A stretch of 64,000 nt of DNA, from the NCBI RefSeq assembly GCF_900103955.1, contig NZ_FNIL01000001.1:248001-312000 (forward strand), written 5' to 3'. Below the pieces are notes generated by a model, which was given only the letters and a program-made list of their open reading frames with translations, searched no databases and was not told where the DNA came from. Numbering within the stretch: position 1 is the first letter of the stretch; the number at the start of each line of letters is the position of its first letter. Positions 1 through 11,911 of this stretch are shown in pieces. A program made the position numbers and the translations under genes. The stretch is from Alkalicoccus daliensis. GTDB lineage: Bacteria; Bacillota; Bacilli; Bacillales; Salisediminibacteriaceae.

Positions 1-2533
1 TGATGAGAGACGGAAATGATCAAGCGATCGTAGTATGTAACATGGAAAATATTGATCCTGTAGGCGTACACACTGGTGATTCTATTGTCGTTGCTCCCAG
101 TCAGACACTAGCTGACAGAGAGTATCAGCTGCTCCGCAATGCATCGCTAAGAATTATTAGAGCGCTGGGTATTGAAGGTGGCTGTAACGTCCAGTGTGCG
201 ATTGATCCGCACAGTGAGCAGTATTATATTATTGAAGTGAACCCAAGAGTGAGCAGATCCTCTGCACTGGCTTCTAAAGCAACAGGCTATCCAATTGCTA
301 AACTCTCAGCAAAAATTGCTGTCGGGTATCATTTGGATGAACTTCAGAATCCGATTACGAAAACAACGTATGCAAGCTTCGAACCTGCTCTTGATTATAT
401 TGTAACGAAGTGGCCCAGGTTCCCATTCGATAAATTTGATTCCGCAAACCGGACCCTCGGTTCGCAAATGAAAGCAACCGGAGAAGTAATGGCGATCGGC
501 CGCACTTTTTCAGAATCTATTTTAAAAGCAGTTCGTTCTGCCGAAGTGGATCTTGTCCACCTGAAGCCAAACAAGGAACTTTCCAGAAAAGAATTGCTGG
601 CAAAGATAGCTTCTCAGGATGATGAAAGACTGCTGTATGTAGCTGAAGCAATCCGCCAGGGTCATACACTGGAGGAAATTCATGAAATTTCTAAAATAGA
701 TTATTATTTTCTTGCAGAAATAGTGGAAATAGTGGAAGTCGAAAAGAAATTGGAAAACGAACCGCTCTCAGACGAATTATTTTTAGAAGCAAAAGAAGCA
801 GGATTTTCCAACGAAGCAATGACTATTTTTACCAAAAAAGATCTCATGGAGATGGAAGCAAAGCAGCAGGAACTGAATGCTTATCCAGTATATAAAATGG
901 TAGATACGTGTGCAGCTGAATTCGAATCGAGAACACCTTACTATTACAGTACATTTGAAGAAGAAAACGAAGCTGAAAGAACAGAAACACCTTCTATACT
1001 GGTACTCGGTTCTGGTCCTATCAGAATTGGGCAGGGAATAGAATTTGATTATGCTACTGTGCATACGGTAAATACTATTAGAGAAGCAGGTTATGAAGCG
1101 ATTATTATCAATAATAATCCCGAAACTGTTTCAACAGATTTTGAAATTTCAGATAAGCTGTACTTTGAGCCTCTTACTATTGAAGATGTAATGAATGTAG
1201 TTAGAAATGAGCAGCCGGAAGGGGTAATTGTTCAATTCGGCGGCCAGACTGCTTTGAACTTAGCAGATGACCTGGTAAAGCGCGGAGTAAAAATTATAGG
1301 AACAGAACTTAAGAATATTGATGCCTGTGAAGACCGGGATAAATTTGAAGCTACGCTGCAGGGATTAAATATTCCACAGCCGCTCGGTAAGACAGCGACA
1401 TCTGTAGAGGAAGCACAGGTAATTGCCGACAGAATCGGCTATCCGATTTTAATTCGCCCATCTTATGTTTTAGGCGGCAGGGCGATGGAAATTTTATATC
1501 ACGAAGAAGAACTGCTGACTTATATGAATCGGGCAGTGAGAGTCAATGATAAATATCCAGTTTTAATAGATAGATATCTGGTAGGGAAAGAAATAGAAGT
1601 AGATGCAATAAGTGATGGAGAGACTGTGGTAATACCAGGAATTATGGAGCACATTGAGCGCGCTGGAGTACATTCTGGGGATTCTATCGCAGTCTACCCG
1701 CCCCAGCACCTTTCAGAAAAAATTAAAAATCAGCTGATTGACTATACGATCCGCCTTGCAAAAGGATTTAATGTAAAGGGACTGATGAATATACAGTTTG
1801 TTTTACAGGGAGAAAATATTTATGTACTGGAAGTGAATCCCAGATCCAGCCGTACTGTTCCCTTCCTAAGTAAAATTACTGGAGTGAACATGGCGCAGCT
1901 TGCAACAAAAGCTATTTTAGGAACATCACTAAAGGACCAGGGATTCACTACAGGATGCCTTCCGGAGCCGGATTATGTTTCTGTGAAAGTACCCGTATTC
2001 TCATTCCAGAAACTCCGCAGTGTGGATATAACACTTGGCCCTGAAATGAAATCTACCGGAGAAGTGATGGGACGTGACCAGTCTCTGGAAAAAGCTTTAT
2101 ACAAAGGGCTTATAGCTTCCGGCATGGAAATTCCAATGCATGGTTCAGTACTCTTTACGATCGCCGATAAAGACAAAGAAGAGTCCCTCCAGCTGGCACA
2201 GCGTTTTCATCAGCTAGGTTTTGACCTGATGGCTACTGAGGGAACAGCTCAATATTTCCGCAGAGCCGGTCTCCCAGTAGAAACTATTTCTAAAATCGGT
2301 GCTGAAAAACCGGATATGCTTGATGTTATTACAAAAAGAAAAGCACAGTTTGTAGTGAATACTCTTACAAAAGGGAAAAAACCGGCAAAAGACGGATTCA
2401 GAATTCGAAGAGAAGCAGTAGAGAGAGGAATTGTCTGCAACACTTCGCTTGATACTACTAAAGCTGTACTCCAGGTAATTGAATCCATGCATTTTTCTAT
2501 AGAGCCAGTTCGTTCCAACGCTCCGGTGATGGT

Positions 2534-2537
<4 letters not shown>
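1..2537 (+). CDS. carB: Carbamoyl-phosphate synthase large subunit, 5'-truncated
   Basis: Makes carbamoyl phosphate from bicarbonate, ATP and ammonia delivered by CarA, the first step of pyrimidine and arginine synthesis. The window starts inside the gene: about 844 of the usual roughly 1,070 residues are present, so the N-terminal part of the first ATP-grasp half is missing. Visible are the end of the first carboxyphosphate domain ([30 protein letters not shown]), the oligomerisation linker, the complete second ATP-grasp half ([17 protein letters not shown], then [12 protein letters not shown] and [12 protein letters not shown]) and the C-terminal MGS-like allosteric domain (from about 2130). 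Its stop overlaps the pyrK start in ATGA, showing translational coupling. The in-window methionine at base 3 is internal and not the true start. Confidence 0.97.
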
Positions 2538-4906
<2,369 letters not shown>

Positions 4907-4922
<16 letters not shown>

Positions 4923-5548
4923 AAGCAGCGGAAACGCTGATTGGCATCGAAGCGGTTACACTTGCACCGGAGAACCCATTTACCTGGAGTTCCGGTTTAA
5001 AATCTCCTATTTACTGTGATAACAGGCTATTGTTATCACATCCTGAAGAAAGACGTTTTATTTATAAAGCGATGGCTGACAAAATAAAGAATTCAGGAGC
5101 AGACGTAATTGCAGGCACTGCCACTGCAGGAATTCCTCACGCAGCCTGGATAGCAGAAGAACTGAATCTGCCAATGATTTACGTACGTTCTTCTAATAAA
5201 GGCCATGGTAAACAAAATAAGATTGAAGGTAAATTAAAAGAAGGCAGTGCGGTAGTAATTATCGAAGACTTAATTTCAACGGGAGGGTCAGCTTTTCAAG
5301 CAGCCGAAGCGGTGGAAGCAGCTGGAGCTAATGTGATTGCGGTTCATGCTATATTCACTTATGAACTTGCTGCTGCAGAAAAAGCGATAGCGTCAAAATC
5401 CTATCCGGTTACTGCATTGACTACTTTTGGAACTTTAGCAGAGGCAGCAAGTGACAAAGGATACATCACAAAAGAATCTCTTGAAAGTTTACGTGCGTGG
5501 CAGCAGGATCCGGAATCCTGGAGCAAAGAAGCAGCGCATCAGAAATAG
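4907..5548 (+). CDS. pyrE: Orotate phosphoribosyltransferase
   Basis: Adds orotate to PRPP to give OMP. The protein has 213 residues. The ATG at 4907 is preferred to an in-frame GTG at 4895 because AAGGAG ends just before the GTG and is correctly spaced for the ATG. The PRPP-binding loop VVIIEDLISTGGSAF near residues 113-127 and the flexible loop with SSNKGHGKQN identify the family. It is the last gene of the operon as in B. subtilis, overlaps pyrF by 16 bases and is followed 85 bases later by a rho-independent terminator. Confidence 0.96.
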
Positions 5549-5632
5549 AGAAAAAATAATTACTTTCTTAACGTTTTGTTAAATAAAGAAATTCAGCATA
5601 TATTTTAAACAGTGAATATGAATGTAATGATC

Positions 5633-5661
5633 AGCGGTGGGCTTAATTAATCACCGCTTTT
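5633..5661 (+). terminator. Intrinsic terminator of the pyr operon
   Basis: A 7-base inverted repeat, AGCGGTG (5633-5639) and CACCGCT (5652-5658), closes a 12-base loop and is followed by a short T run. It is placed 85 bases after pyrE, where the pyr operon should end. Confidence 0.7.
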
Positions 5662-5956
5662 CGCGATGGTAAAATTACTCTTCCTATGCCGGGTGCTTTT
5701 TGCAAGCTGGAGGGGCCGGGAGGTACTGCAACACTTCCTAATTTATCCATTATGTATTGCAAATATCTGTCGACCAGTCCCGGGTGATGCTTCCCCCAAA
5801 TATCGAGGAAAACGCCACACAGGGAAAATCATAAATTTTAGGAATTATTCACTTGAGTCAATTTCATAATGCGTTATCTTGATCACTTTACGACCGCTTC
5901 AAGCTTCATACATAATGATTATTCGTTTTTTTAGAGAAATGATAGAAACGAAAGAT

Positions 5957-6077
5957 GGCGACTCCAACGGGAGGAAGCGAAGTCTGAAAATCCATTCAGA
6001 AAGAGCTGTGCGATAGAAGAATTAGTGGAAGACGAGCCCCGTGGAAAGCGTCCATCTGTAGTGGAGATCATTCAACA
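5957..6077 (+). repeat. Diverged intergenic repeat, copy A
   Basis: This non-coding segment of the 5549-6208 gap starts with GGCGACTCCAACGGGAGG and ends with GTGGAAAGCGTCC. Its reverse complement aligns with the segment at about 9300-9436: both share GCTTTCC at one end and TTCAGACT, CGCTT, CCCG and CGCC in the same order at the other, with similar spacing. The general pattern (GCGACTCC, then GGAAAGCGTCC) resembles an intergenic repeat I recall from many Bacillaceae genomes. No open frame with a ribosome binding site is present. The rest of the gap (5662-5956 and 6078-6208) shows nothing I can name. Confidence 0.55.
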
Positions 6078-6208
6078 TTATTCGGAATGCACTCGCTAAT
6101 CATCAATTAAGAAATCGGCTCACTTGATAAATATTTCAATAAATGAGAGTTTAAGTTTAATTAAGCTTTTTGAAATTATACCAAGAGCAGAAAGCGGGGA
6201 GCCTCATT

Positions 6209-6727
6209 ATGATAAGAGAAGCCGCGTTGAGTGATGCTGGACAATTTATATCACTTCTTCATGAAATTCAGCGGAGTGGATGGATCATTCAAAATGTTCA
6301 GGACCCATTAGAGAATGAGGAAAAAATGAAGGATTATATAATGTCATATCAGAGAGATAAGGGCTCAGGCATTTATTTATATATAGATAATGGAACAGCG
6401 GTTGGTTATCTCATTATAACTATATCTAAGAATAAAATGAAAAGGCATTGTGGTTTGTTAGAAGGAGGGGTGCAGAAAAATTTTAGAAGAAAAGGGATAG
6501 GAGATGCACTATTAAAAGAAATATGCCACACAGCTGAGGATAATAACATTAAGAAATTGGAAGTTAATGTTATGAGTCATAATGCTAATGCGTTGAAAGT
6601 ACTTTACAAAAACGGATTTTGTAAAGAAGGAGAAAAAATAAATTCACTACAGGTAAATAATAGATTTATCAATGAAATAATACTGGGAAAATGGATTTCG
6701 CCGGAGAAATATTCTTCCTCACAATAA
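6209..6727 (+). CDS. GNAT-family N-acetyltransferase
   Basis: Predicted acetyl-CoA-dependent acetyltransferase of unknown substrate, 172 residues. The start at ATG 6209 is preceded by GCGGGGAG at good spacing; an in-frame TTG at 6170 has no such site. GNAT motif A is seen as FRRKGIGDALLKEI near residues 93-106, and the later VMSHNANALKVLYKNGFCKEG is typical of motif B with the N-x-x-A-x-x-L-Y-x-x-x-G-F pattern. The gene stands alone between two long gaps, and it is visibly more AT-rich than the pyr genes, which would fit acquisition. The closest described group is protein or antibiotic acetyltransferases, but the substrate cannot be read from sequence. Confidence 0.8.
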   Translation: MIREAALSDAGQFISLLHEIQRSGWIIQNVQDPLENEEKMKDYIMSYQRDKGSGIYLYIDNGTAVGYLIITISKNKMKRHCGLLEGGVQKNFRRKGIGDALLKEICHTAEDNNIKKLEVNVMSHNANALKVLYKNGFCKEGEKINSLQVNNRFINEIILGKWISPEKYSSSQ

Positions 6728-7397
6728 GTGTATTTAATGAAATATACTGGTTCCTTACCACGAAGTGTAGTTGGAGAATGAATTTAATTATATTCACTAA
6801 AATGGAGAATAAATATTACAGGAAGAAAAGTACTGAGAGATTGGTCTTTCTGCGAAGAAACGATGATTTCACCGGAGTCTCCGCCGGTAAACGCAGGAGA
6901 AACCCCTGCCATAAAGTTAAATAATAATAGGCTATTTACCAATTTATCAGCAGCCGCTGCGCTGATCCGCTGAAGGCAATAATTTTCCCACCAGTTTTCT
7001 TTATTATTGTCGATTACATGTTATGGTGAAGAATTAATATATTTCAAATAAAGCTTAATTGTTACAAACGGACTGGAAATAATAAGTTAACATAATAATT
7101 ATATGGTAAATAATATCCGGCGTTTATGTAAATAGTGTTTTAAAAACAATTCCATTAGTGACAACGCTTATTATAATTAATTTCTCAGATATCAGGGAGA
7201 TTATTGGCAGACAGCAGAATACATATTAATCCGTTTGAAATTTTCACTACTAAAATATTATCATTCAGCCATATGAACGGTATAATAAATACGCAGGTGC
7301 TGGCATGATAAAATATTATCAGCGTTACTTTCATCATGAATCGGTGAAAACCAAAAGTAAATTCAGAATGTATATTTTATTTAAAAGGAGAGTTGTT
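6728..7397. other. Gap with tandem hairpins, otherwise empty
   Basis: This 670-base gap lies between the GNAT gene and a small membrane protein gene. It contains two adjacent short hairpins, ACCGG/CCGGT at 6871-6888 and GCAGG/CCTGC at 6893-6909, and a GC-richer patch around 6948-6980. The rest is AT-rich without a recognisable gene. Frames open across 6691-6924 and 7305-7397 lack ribosome binding sites and resemble no protein family I know. Confidence 0.4.
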
Positions 7398-7715
7398 ATG
7401 GAAGGACTTTTTCCTGTATGGGGATGGTGGATATATGCTGGCATAATCATATTCACGGTAGTAACAGCGGTAATGTTTCTTATAAACAAAAAATATACAG
7501 CAATGTCTGCTTTTGTTGTACCTGTAGTTCTTATTACGCCGTTTGTGCTCGTGATGCTAATCATTGAAGCTCCATATCCAGTGAATGAAGCATTATTTAT
7601 TTACCAGGAAGTGATAAATTTTAATTGGCAGGCACTTTTATTCACCGCCATGAATTTATTTATTATCATCTGGTGGACAGGATTATTATTTCACCGGAGA
7701 AAAAAAGTATTTTAA
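7398..7715 (+). CDS. Small hypothetical membrane protein
   Basis: The product has 105 residues and starts at ATG 7398 after AAAAGGAG. Three hydrophobic segments are visible: about residues 11-30 (IYAGIIIFTVVTAVMFLI), 36-57 (AMSAFVVPVVLITPFVLVML) and 76-98 (ALLFTAMNLFIIIWWTGLLF). The tail is basic (HRRKKVF), suggesting a cytosolic C-terminus. I do not recognise the family and assign no function. It lies 143 bases upstream of the YuiF-type permease, which has its own promoter, so an operon is uncertain. The good Shine-Dalgarno site and the clean three-helix pattern are the reasons to treat it as real. Confidence 0.65.
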   Translation: MEGLFPVWGWWIYAGIIIFTVVTAVMFLINKKYTAMSAFVVPVVLITPFVLVMLIIEAPYPVNEALFIYQEVINFNWQALLFTAMNLFIIIWWTGLLFHRRKKVF

Positions 7716-7772
7716 CCAAAAGCAGTTTTCTTTTGATCGCAGGTTTTGTACTGATTGAAATTCTGAAAAGCA

Positions 7773-7801
7773 TTGACGGTATTTTCTCTTCATGATATTC
7801 T
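7773..7801 (+). promoter_or_regulatory. Sigma-A type promoter of the permease gene
   Basis: TTGACG at 7773-7778 and TATTCT at 7796-7801 are separated by 17 bases, 58 bases before the ATG at 7859. The -35 box matches the consensus at five of six positions. Confidence 0.6.
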
Positions 7802-7858
7802 CATTAAGGCTTTTTTACATTAGTGATTTATCAGAATAAAGAATAGAGGAGAATTTCT

Positions 7859-9202
7859 ATGAATGCTGTTATTGTTGCTGTCTTAATTATGATCATTTTA
7901 AGCTTATCGCGAATCCATGTTGTTATATCTTTATTAGTAGGTGCCATTGCTGGCGGACTTACTGCAGGGATGTCCTTGACCCAGACACTTGAAGTGTTTG
8001 GAGAGGGTTTAGGTACGAATGCGCAAATAGCACTCAGCTATGGTCTGCTGGGAGCATTTGCTATTGCGATAACCTTCACCGGTCTTCCTGATGTAATAGT
8101 TAAACTGGCAATAAAGTTAGTAGGAAAAGAAAGTGAAGAAAGAAGGAAATCTTTAACCAAAGTATTGATTTTATTTATAGTGGCTCTTCTAGCTTGTTTT
8201 TCTCAAAATCTCGTTCCTGTACATATTGCATTTATTCCTTTACTTATTCCTCCGTTATTAAAGGTATTCAATGAATTGGCTATGGACCGCAGAGCTGCAG
8301 CCACTGCATTAACTTTCGGATTAAAAGCTCCTTATATTTTAATTCCAGCGGGGTATGGATTCATTTTTCATGAAACAATTGCAGAAAATATGGAAGCGAG
8401 CGGAATGCAGATCTCCATGGCAGATATTCCTCAGGCCATGCTGCTTCCTGTGGGAGGTATGGTTTTAGGTCTTATTACCGCTATCCTTTTCAGTTATAAA
8501 AATGCGCGCAGTTATGCAGAAAAAGAAATCGTCCAGGATAATGTCCGAAAAGATAATTCCGGTTCTAAAGCTGGGATTATCGTAGGGCTTGTTTCGATCG
8601 CAGCTGTACTGATAGCGCAAATTAACGCAGATTCTATGATATTTGGAGTGTTTACAGGACTTTTGATTCTTAATCTGTACTTTGCAGTACTTCATATAAA
8701 TAAAAAGTTTTCTCTTCAGGAAGCTGATGAATTAATGACAAGCGGAATGAAGATGCTGGCTTTTATTGGATTTGTCATGATTACTGCCGGAGGATTTGCA
8801 GAAGTTATTAGAGAGACAGGTCATGTAGATTCTTTGGTTGCAGGTGCAGAAGGATGGTTTGACGGACGGATGGGACTCGCAGCCCTCGCAATGCTATTCA
8901 TTGGATTGTTTATCACTATGGGAATCGGTTCCTCCTTTGCAACTGTACCTATTCTTGCAGCAATTTTTGTGCCGCTGGCTGCGTCACTTGGGTTTTCTCC
9001 TTTAGCTACGATTGCTTTAATAGGAACTGCCGGAGCATTGGGTGATGCAGGGAGTCCTGCTTCAGACAGTACTCTTGGTCCGACAGCAGGATTAAACGCA
9101 GATGGGCAGCATAATCATATTTGGGATACGGTTGTTCCTACATTTATTCATTTTAATATTCCTTTACTGATTTTTGGGTGGATCGCAGCAATGATTCTTT
9201 AA
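7859..9202 (+). CDS. YuiF-like permease (Na+/H+ antiporter family)
   Basis: Integral membrane transporter of 447 residues with about eleven hydrophobic helices spread over the full length. It starts at ATG 7859 after AGAGGAG. The sequence resembles B. subtilis YuiF and the family named Na+/H+ antiporter family protein, part of the ion-transporter superfamily; YuiF has been proposed to carry an amino acid such as histidine. Conserved-looking pieces are FSQNLVPVHIAFIPLLIPPLL (about residues 119-139), a central loop with acidic and basic residues, and the GDAGSPASDSTLGPTAGLNADGQ segment near residues 396-418. Substrate and ion coupling cannot be decided here. It is transcribed alone from the 7773 promoter. 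Confidence 0.8.
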   Translation: MNAVIVAVLIMIILSLSRIHVVISLLVGAIAGGLTAGMSLTQTLEVFGEGLGTNAQIALSYGLLGAFAIAITFTGLPDVIVKLAIKLVGKESEERRKSLTKVLILFIVALLACFSQNLVPVHIAFIPLLIPPLLKVFNELAMDRRAAATALTFGLKAPYILIPAGYGFIFHETIAENMEASGMQISMADIPQAMLLPVGGMVLGLITAILFSYKNARSYAEKEIVQDNVRKDNSGSKAGIIVGLVSIAAVLIAQINADSMIFGVFTGLLILNLYFAVLHINKKFSLQEADELMTSGMKMLAFIGFVMITAGGFAEVIRETGHVDSLVAGAEGWFDGRMGLAALAMLFIGLFITMGIGSSFATVPILAAIFVPLAASLGFSPLATIALIGTAGALGDAGSPASDSTLGPTAGLNADGQHNHIWDTVVPTFIHFNIPLLIFGWIAAMIL

Positions 9203-9299
9203 CAGGGTTTCCACTACTATTTATAAAGCATTTTGGAGTACAAAGTTCCAGAGTGTTTATAAAGCAAGAAATTTTGTATATTTATGATTTGCTGTGTAT

Positions 9300-9436
9300 G
9301 GGCTCTCCTCCGCTTTCCGACGGAAGCTTGCCTTGAGGCTGGTCTTCAGCTATTTGCAATGCCTTCCGGCACTACAAAGGATCTTCAGACTGCGCTTAAA
9401 TCCCGCTGTCACCGCCGGGCGCTATGGAGAAAAGTT
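9300..9436 (-). repeat. Diverged intergenic repeat, copy B
   Basis: This segment of the 9203-10143 gap aligns with the reverse complement of copy A at 5957-6077. Both have GCTTTCC at the left and TTCAGACTnCGCTT followed by TCCCG and CGCC at the right; the two anchors are 61 bases apart in A and 72 in B. A third, short match (GGAAAGCGACC and TGGAG) lies at about 9672-9692 in the orientation of copy A. A frame open through 9284-9610 crosses this repeat and is not credible as a gene. Confidence 0.55.
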
Positions 9437-9548
9437 AATTCCAAAGAAAAAGTGTTCGTGTTACTGCGGTTTCGTATAAAAACCATTGCCTCCCTTAATT
9501 ATGCTGCAGTCACAGAAGAGTCGACTCCTGGAGGAATTGAACGATTCT

Positions 9549-9583
9549 TATATCTTCCCAGGCGTTCTTTCTGGGAAGATATA
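9549..9583. repeat. Perfect 13-bp inverted repeat
   Basis: TATATCTTCCCAG (9549-9561) and its exact reverse complement (9571-9583) enclose a nine-base loop. No T run follows on either strand, so this is not a standard terminator. It lies between repeat copy B and the third repeat fragment. The rest of the gap holds a direct repeat TTTATAAAGCA (9230-9240 and 9256-9266) and AT-rich sequence from 9782 to 10143 with no gene. Confidence 0.6.
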
Positions 9584-9745
9584 GTAAGCATGCGCGAAAC
9601 CAGTCAATGATTTGGCTGTGTGAAGCCATGCTCCTCTTTTAAGAAGGCAGGTTAGCTGAGAGAGTTCCCTCCGGAAAGCGACCCTTTGGAGACAAAAGCA
9701 CAAAATCGTATGCTTATACAAATAAAGTACTTTTTCAACAGCATG

Positions 9746-9781
9746 GAACCAGAGAAATTAATTTATTCTCTGGTTCTTTGT
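9746..9781 (+). terminator. Terminator-like hairpin
   Basis: An 11-base inverted repeat GAACCAGAGAA (9746-9756) and TTCTCTGGTTC (9766-9776) is followed by a T-rich stretch. It stands 540 bases after the permease gene, beyond the repeat patch, so which transcript it ends is unclear. Confidence 0.55.
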
Positions 9782-10143
9782 TATTGAAGTTTATTTTTAA
9801 GGTAGCTTTTTTGTTAGAAATTTATAAAAGAATACTTTTAGAAAGTGGGAAAATTCTTTTGCTGTTTTAGTGCTGACAGAGGTTTGCTGAGGTTTTGTCT
9901 CTACTAATCTGAAGGAATCTGCACAAGGCTTTATCACTCTGGAGAAATTTGAATCCCTAAATATCCTTTATGCAGTCGGATAGTTCAAATAATTAGCATT
10001 GAGCAGATAAAAGGTGTAAAAATTAATAAAGTGGCGAATATTCTATTAATTCCCAAGAATTTGGTGTAATCTTGGACTAGATTAATATTTCGGGAATCGA
10101 TATATTATAATAACTGCCATAAAGGATTGGAAGGTGAAAAATA

Positions 10144-11898
10144 ATGGAAACGTTTAAAAAGCTTAAAGATTTTTACTGGCCTTATAAAGTTTATTTTATC
10201 TGGTCGATCGTGCTGCTCCTTGCAGTCACGGGATTTACCGTTGCTTATCCGGTAATCTTACAGTTTACGATTGACTATATTATTTTAGAGCAAAATTATG
10301 AATGGGTCCCTTATGTAGCAATTGGATTTTTCTTCATAACTTTATTAAAAGGGATTGCTGTTTACTATCATCAATACTTAGGAGATTTATTTGGCATAAG
10401 AGCGGTATTTGAATTAAGGAATGCACTTTATAAAAAGCTGCAGTTTTTACCATTCAGATATTATGATAATGCCCGCACAGGGGACTTAATGTCCAGATTA
10501 ACTGCTGATGTAGAAGGATTCCGGTTCTTTTTATCTTTTGGATTTGCTCAGCTGATTAATCTCGTAATGCTGGTTGGGTTAAGTTTAGGAATCATGTTTT
10601 ATTACAGTCCATCACTCGCGTTTGTCACTCTTGCTGCAATGCCATTTTTAATATTAACTGTGTATAAATTTGATAAAGAAGTGCATCCTGCATTTAAAGA
10701 TATCAGGAAATCCTTTGCTGGACTTACGACAAAGGTACAGGAAAATATTAGTGGCATGACAACGGTTAAGTCTTTATCAAAAGAAGAGTTTGAAATGGGC
10801 AGATTCGGTGATAAGAATACCGATTATAAAGATAAATTTATTTTTACATCTAATATCTGGTCTAAATATTTTCCGTTCATGGAGCTGATTGGACACTTCT
10901 GTGTAGTAGCACTGCTTGGTTATGGAGGATATCTTGTGATCACAGGGGAAATCCAGCCGGGGGTCCTGGTAGCGTTTTTCAGCCTGGTCTGGTTTATTAT
11001 CAACCCGCTGATGAACTTAGGATTTATTGTAAATACGTTTTCACAGGCAAAAGCTTCAGGAGAAAGGCTGCTGCAGGTTCTGGAAGAACCGGAAGATATA
11101 ATGGACAAAAAAGATGCTGTTTCCAAAGACCGGCTGGATGGACACGTAACTTTTGAAAATGTCAGCCATCGGTATGATGAAGACGAAGATTTAGCATTAG
11201 ATAACATTTCTTTCGAAGCGAAGCCTGGTAAAACTATTGGGCTGATCGGAGCTACAGGCTCAGGTAAAACGTCCATCACTCAATTAATTACCCGGTTTTA
11301 TGAACCTGATAAAGGGAGAGTATTAATTGATGGCAGACCTCTTACTGACTATACTTTAAAAACAATTCGAAAAAATACCGGGGTAGTTCTTCAGGAGTCA
11401 TTTTTATTTTCGTCTTCTGTAAAAGATAATATATCTTATGGAAACCCGGAGGCTTCCATGGAAAGAATTATTGATGCGGCCAAAAGATCAGACGCACACG
11501 AATTTATAATGGATCTCCCCGATGGATATGACACTATATTAGGGGAAAGAGGAGGAGGCCTTTCCGGAGGCCAAAAGCAGAGAATTGCCATCGCAAGGGC
11601 AATTTGTGTAGATCCAAGTATTTTAATTTTAGATGATGCTACAAGTGCAGTTGATATGGAAACCGAGGGAAAAATTCAAGCTGCCTTCAGAGAAGTTATG
11701 AAAGGCAGAACAACTTTTATTATTGCACACAGAATTTCTTCTTTAATGCATGCGGATGAAATTATCGTGATGAAAGATGGTTCAATGGTGGAGAGAGGCA
11801 GCCATGCAGAGCTTCTCCAAAAAGATAACGGTCATTACCGTAGAATTTATGAGCTTCAATATAAAGATAAACATCAATTTTTACAGGAAGCAAAGTAG
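10144..11898 (+). CDS. ABC exporter half-transporter, subunit 1 (YfiB-like)
   Basis: Fused membrane domain and ATPase of 584 residues, one half of a heterodimeric multidrug-type exporter. The first 310 residues hold about six transmembrane helices. The nucleotide-binding domain has Walker A GATGSGKTS at residues 369-377, a canonical signature LSGGQ near 473, and Walker B ending LILDDATS. The residue after the Walker B aspartate is Asp498 where a catalytic Glu is normal, so this ATP site is degenerate. Thirteen bases separate it from its partner gene. The pair resembles B. subtilis YfiB/YfiC; the substrate is unknown. The start has a GGAAGG site upstream. Confidence 0.88.
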   Translation: METFKKLKDFYWPYKVYFIWSIVLLLAVTGFTVAYPVILQFTIDYIILEQNYEWVPYVAIGFFFITLLKGIAVYYHQYLGDLFGIRAVFELRNALYKKLQFLPFRYYDNARTGDLMSRLTADVEGFRFFLSFGFAQLINLVMLVGLSLGIMFYYSPSLAFVTLAAMPFLILTVYKFDKEVHPAFKDIRKSFAGLTTKVQENISGMTTVKSLSKEEFEMGRFGDKNTDYKDKFIFTSNIWSKYFPFMELIGHFCVVALLGYGGYLVITGEIQPGVLVAFFSLVWFIINPLMNLGFIVNTFSQAKASGERLLQVLEEPEDIMDKKDAVSKDRLDGHVTFENVSHRYDEDEDLALDNISFEAKPGKTIGLIGATGSGKTSITQLITRFYEPDKGRVLIDGRPLTDYTLKTIRKNTGVVLQESFLFSSSVKDNISYGNPEASMERIIDAAKRSDAHEFIMDLPDGYDTILGERGGGLSGGQKQRIAIARAICVDPSILILDDATSAVDMETEGKIQAAFREVMKGRTTFIIAHRISSLMHADEIIVMKDGSMVERGSHAELLQKDNGHYRRIYELQYKDKHQFLQEAK

Positions 11899-11911
11899 GA
11901 GGTGAATTTAT

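Noticed and set aside
5666-5869. Open frame of 67 codons after the pyr terminator
   Set aside because: No ribosome binding site and no family resemblance; it follows directly on the terminator T run.
9284-9610. Open frame of 108 codons through the intergenic repeat
   Set aside because: It lies wholly in repeat copy B and the adjacent hairpin, has no ribosome binding site, and a second frame overlaps it equally well.
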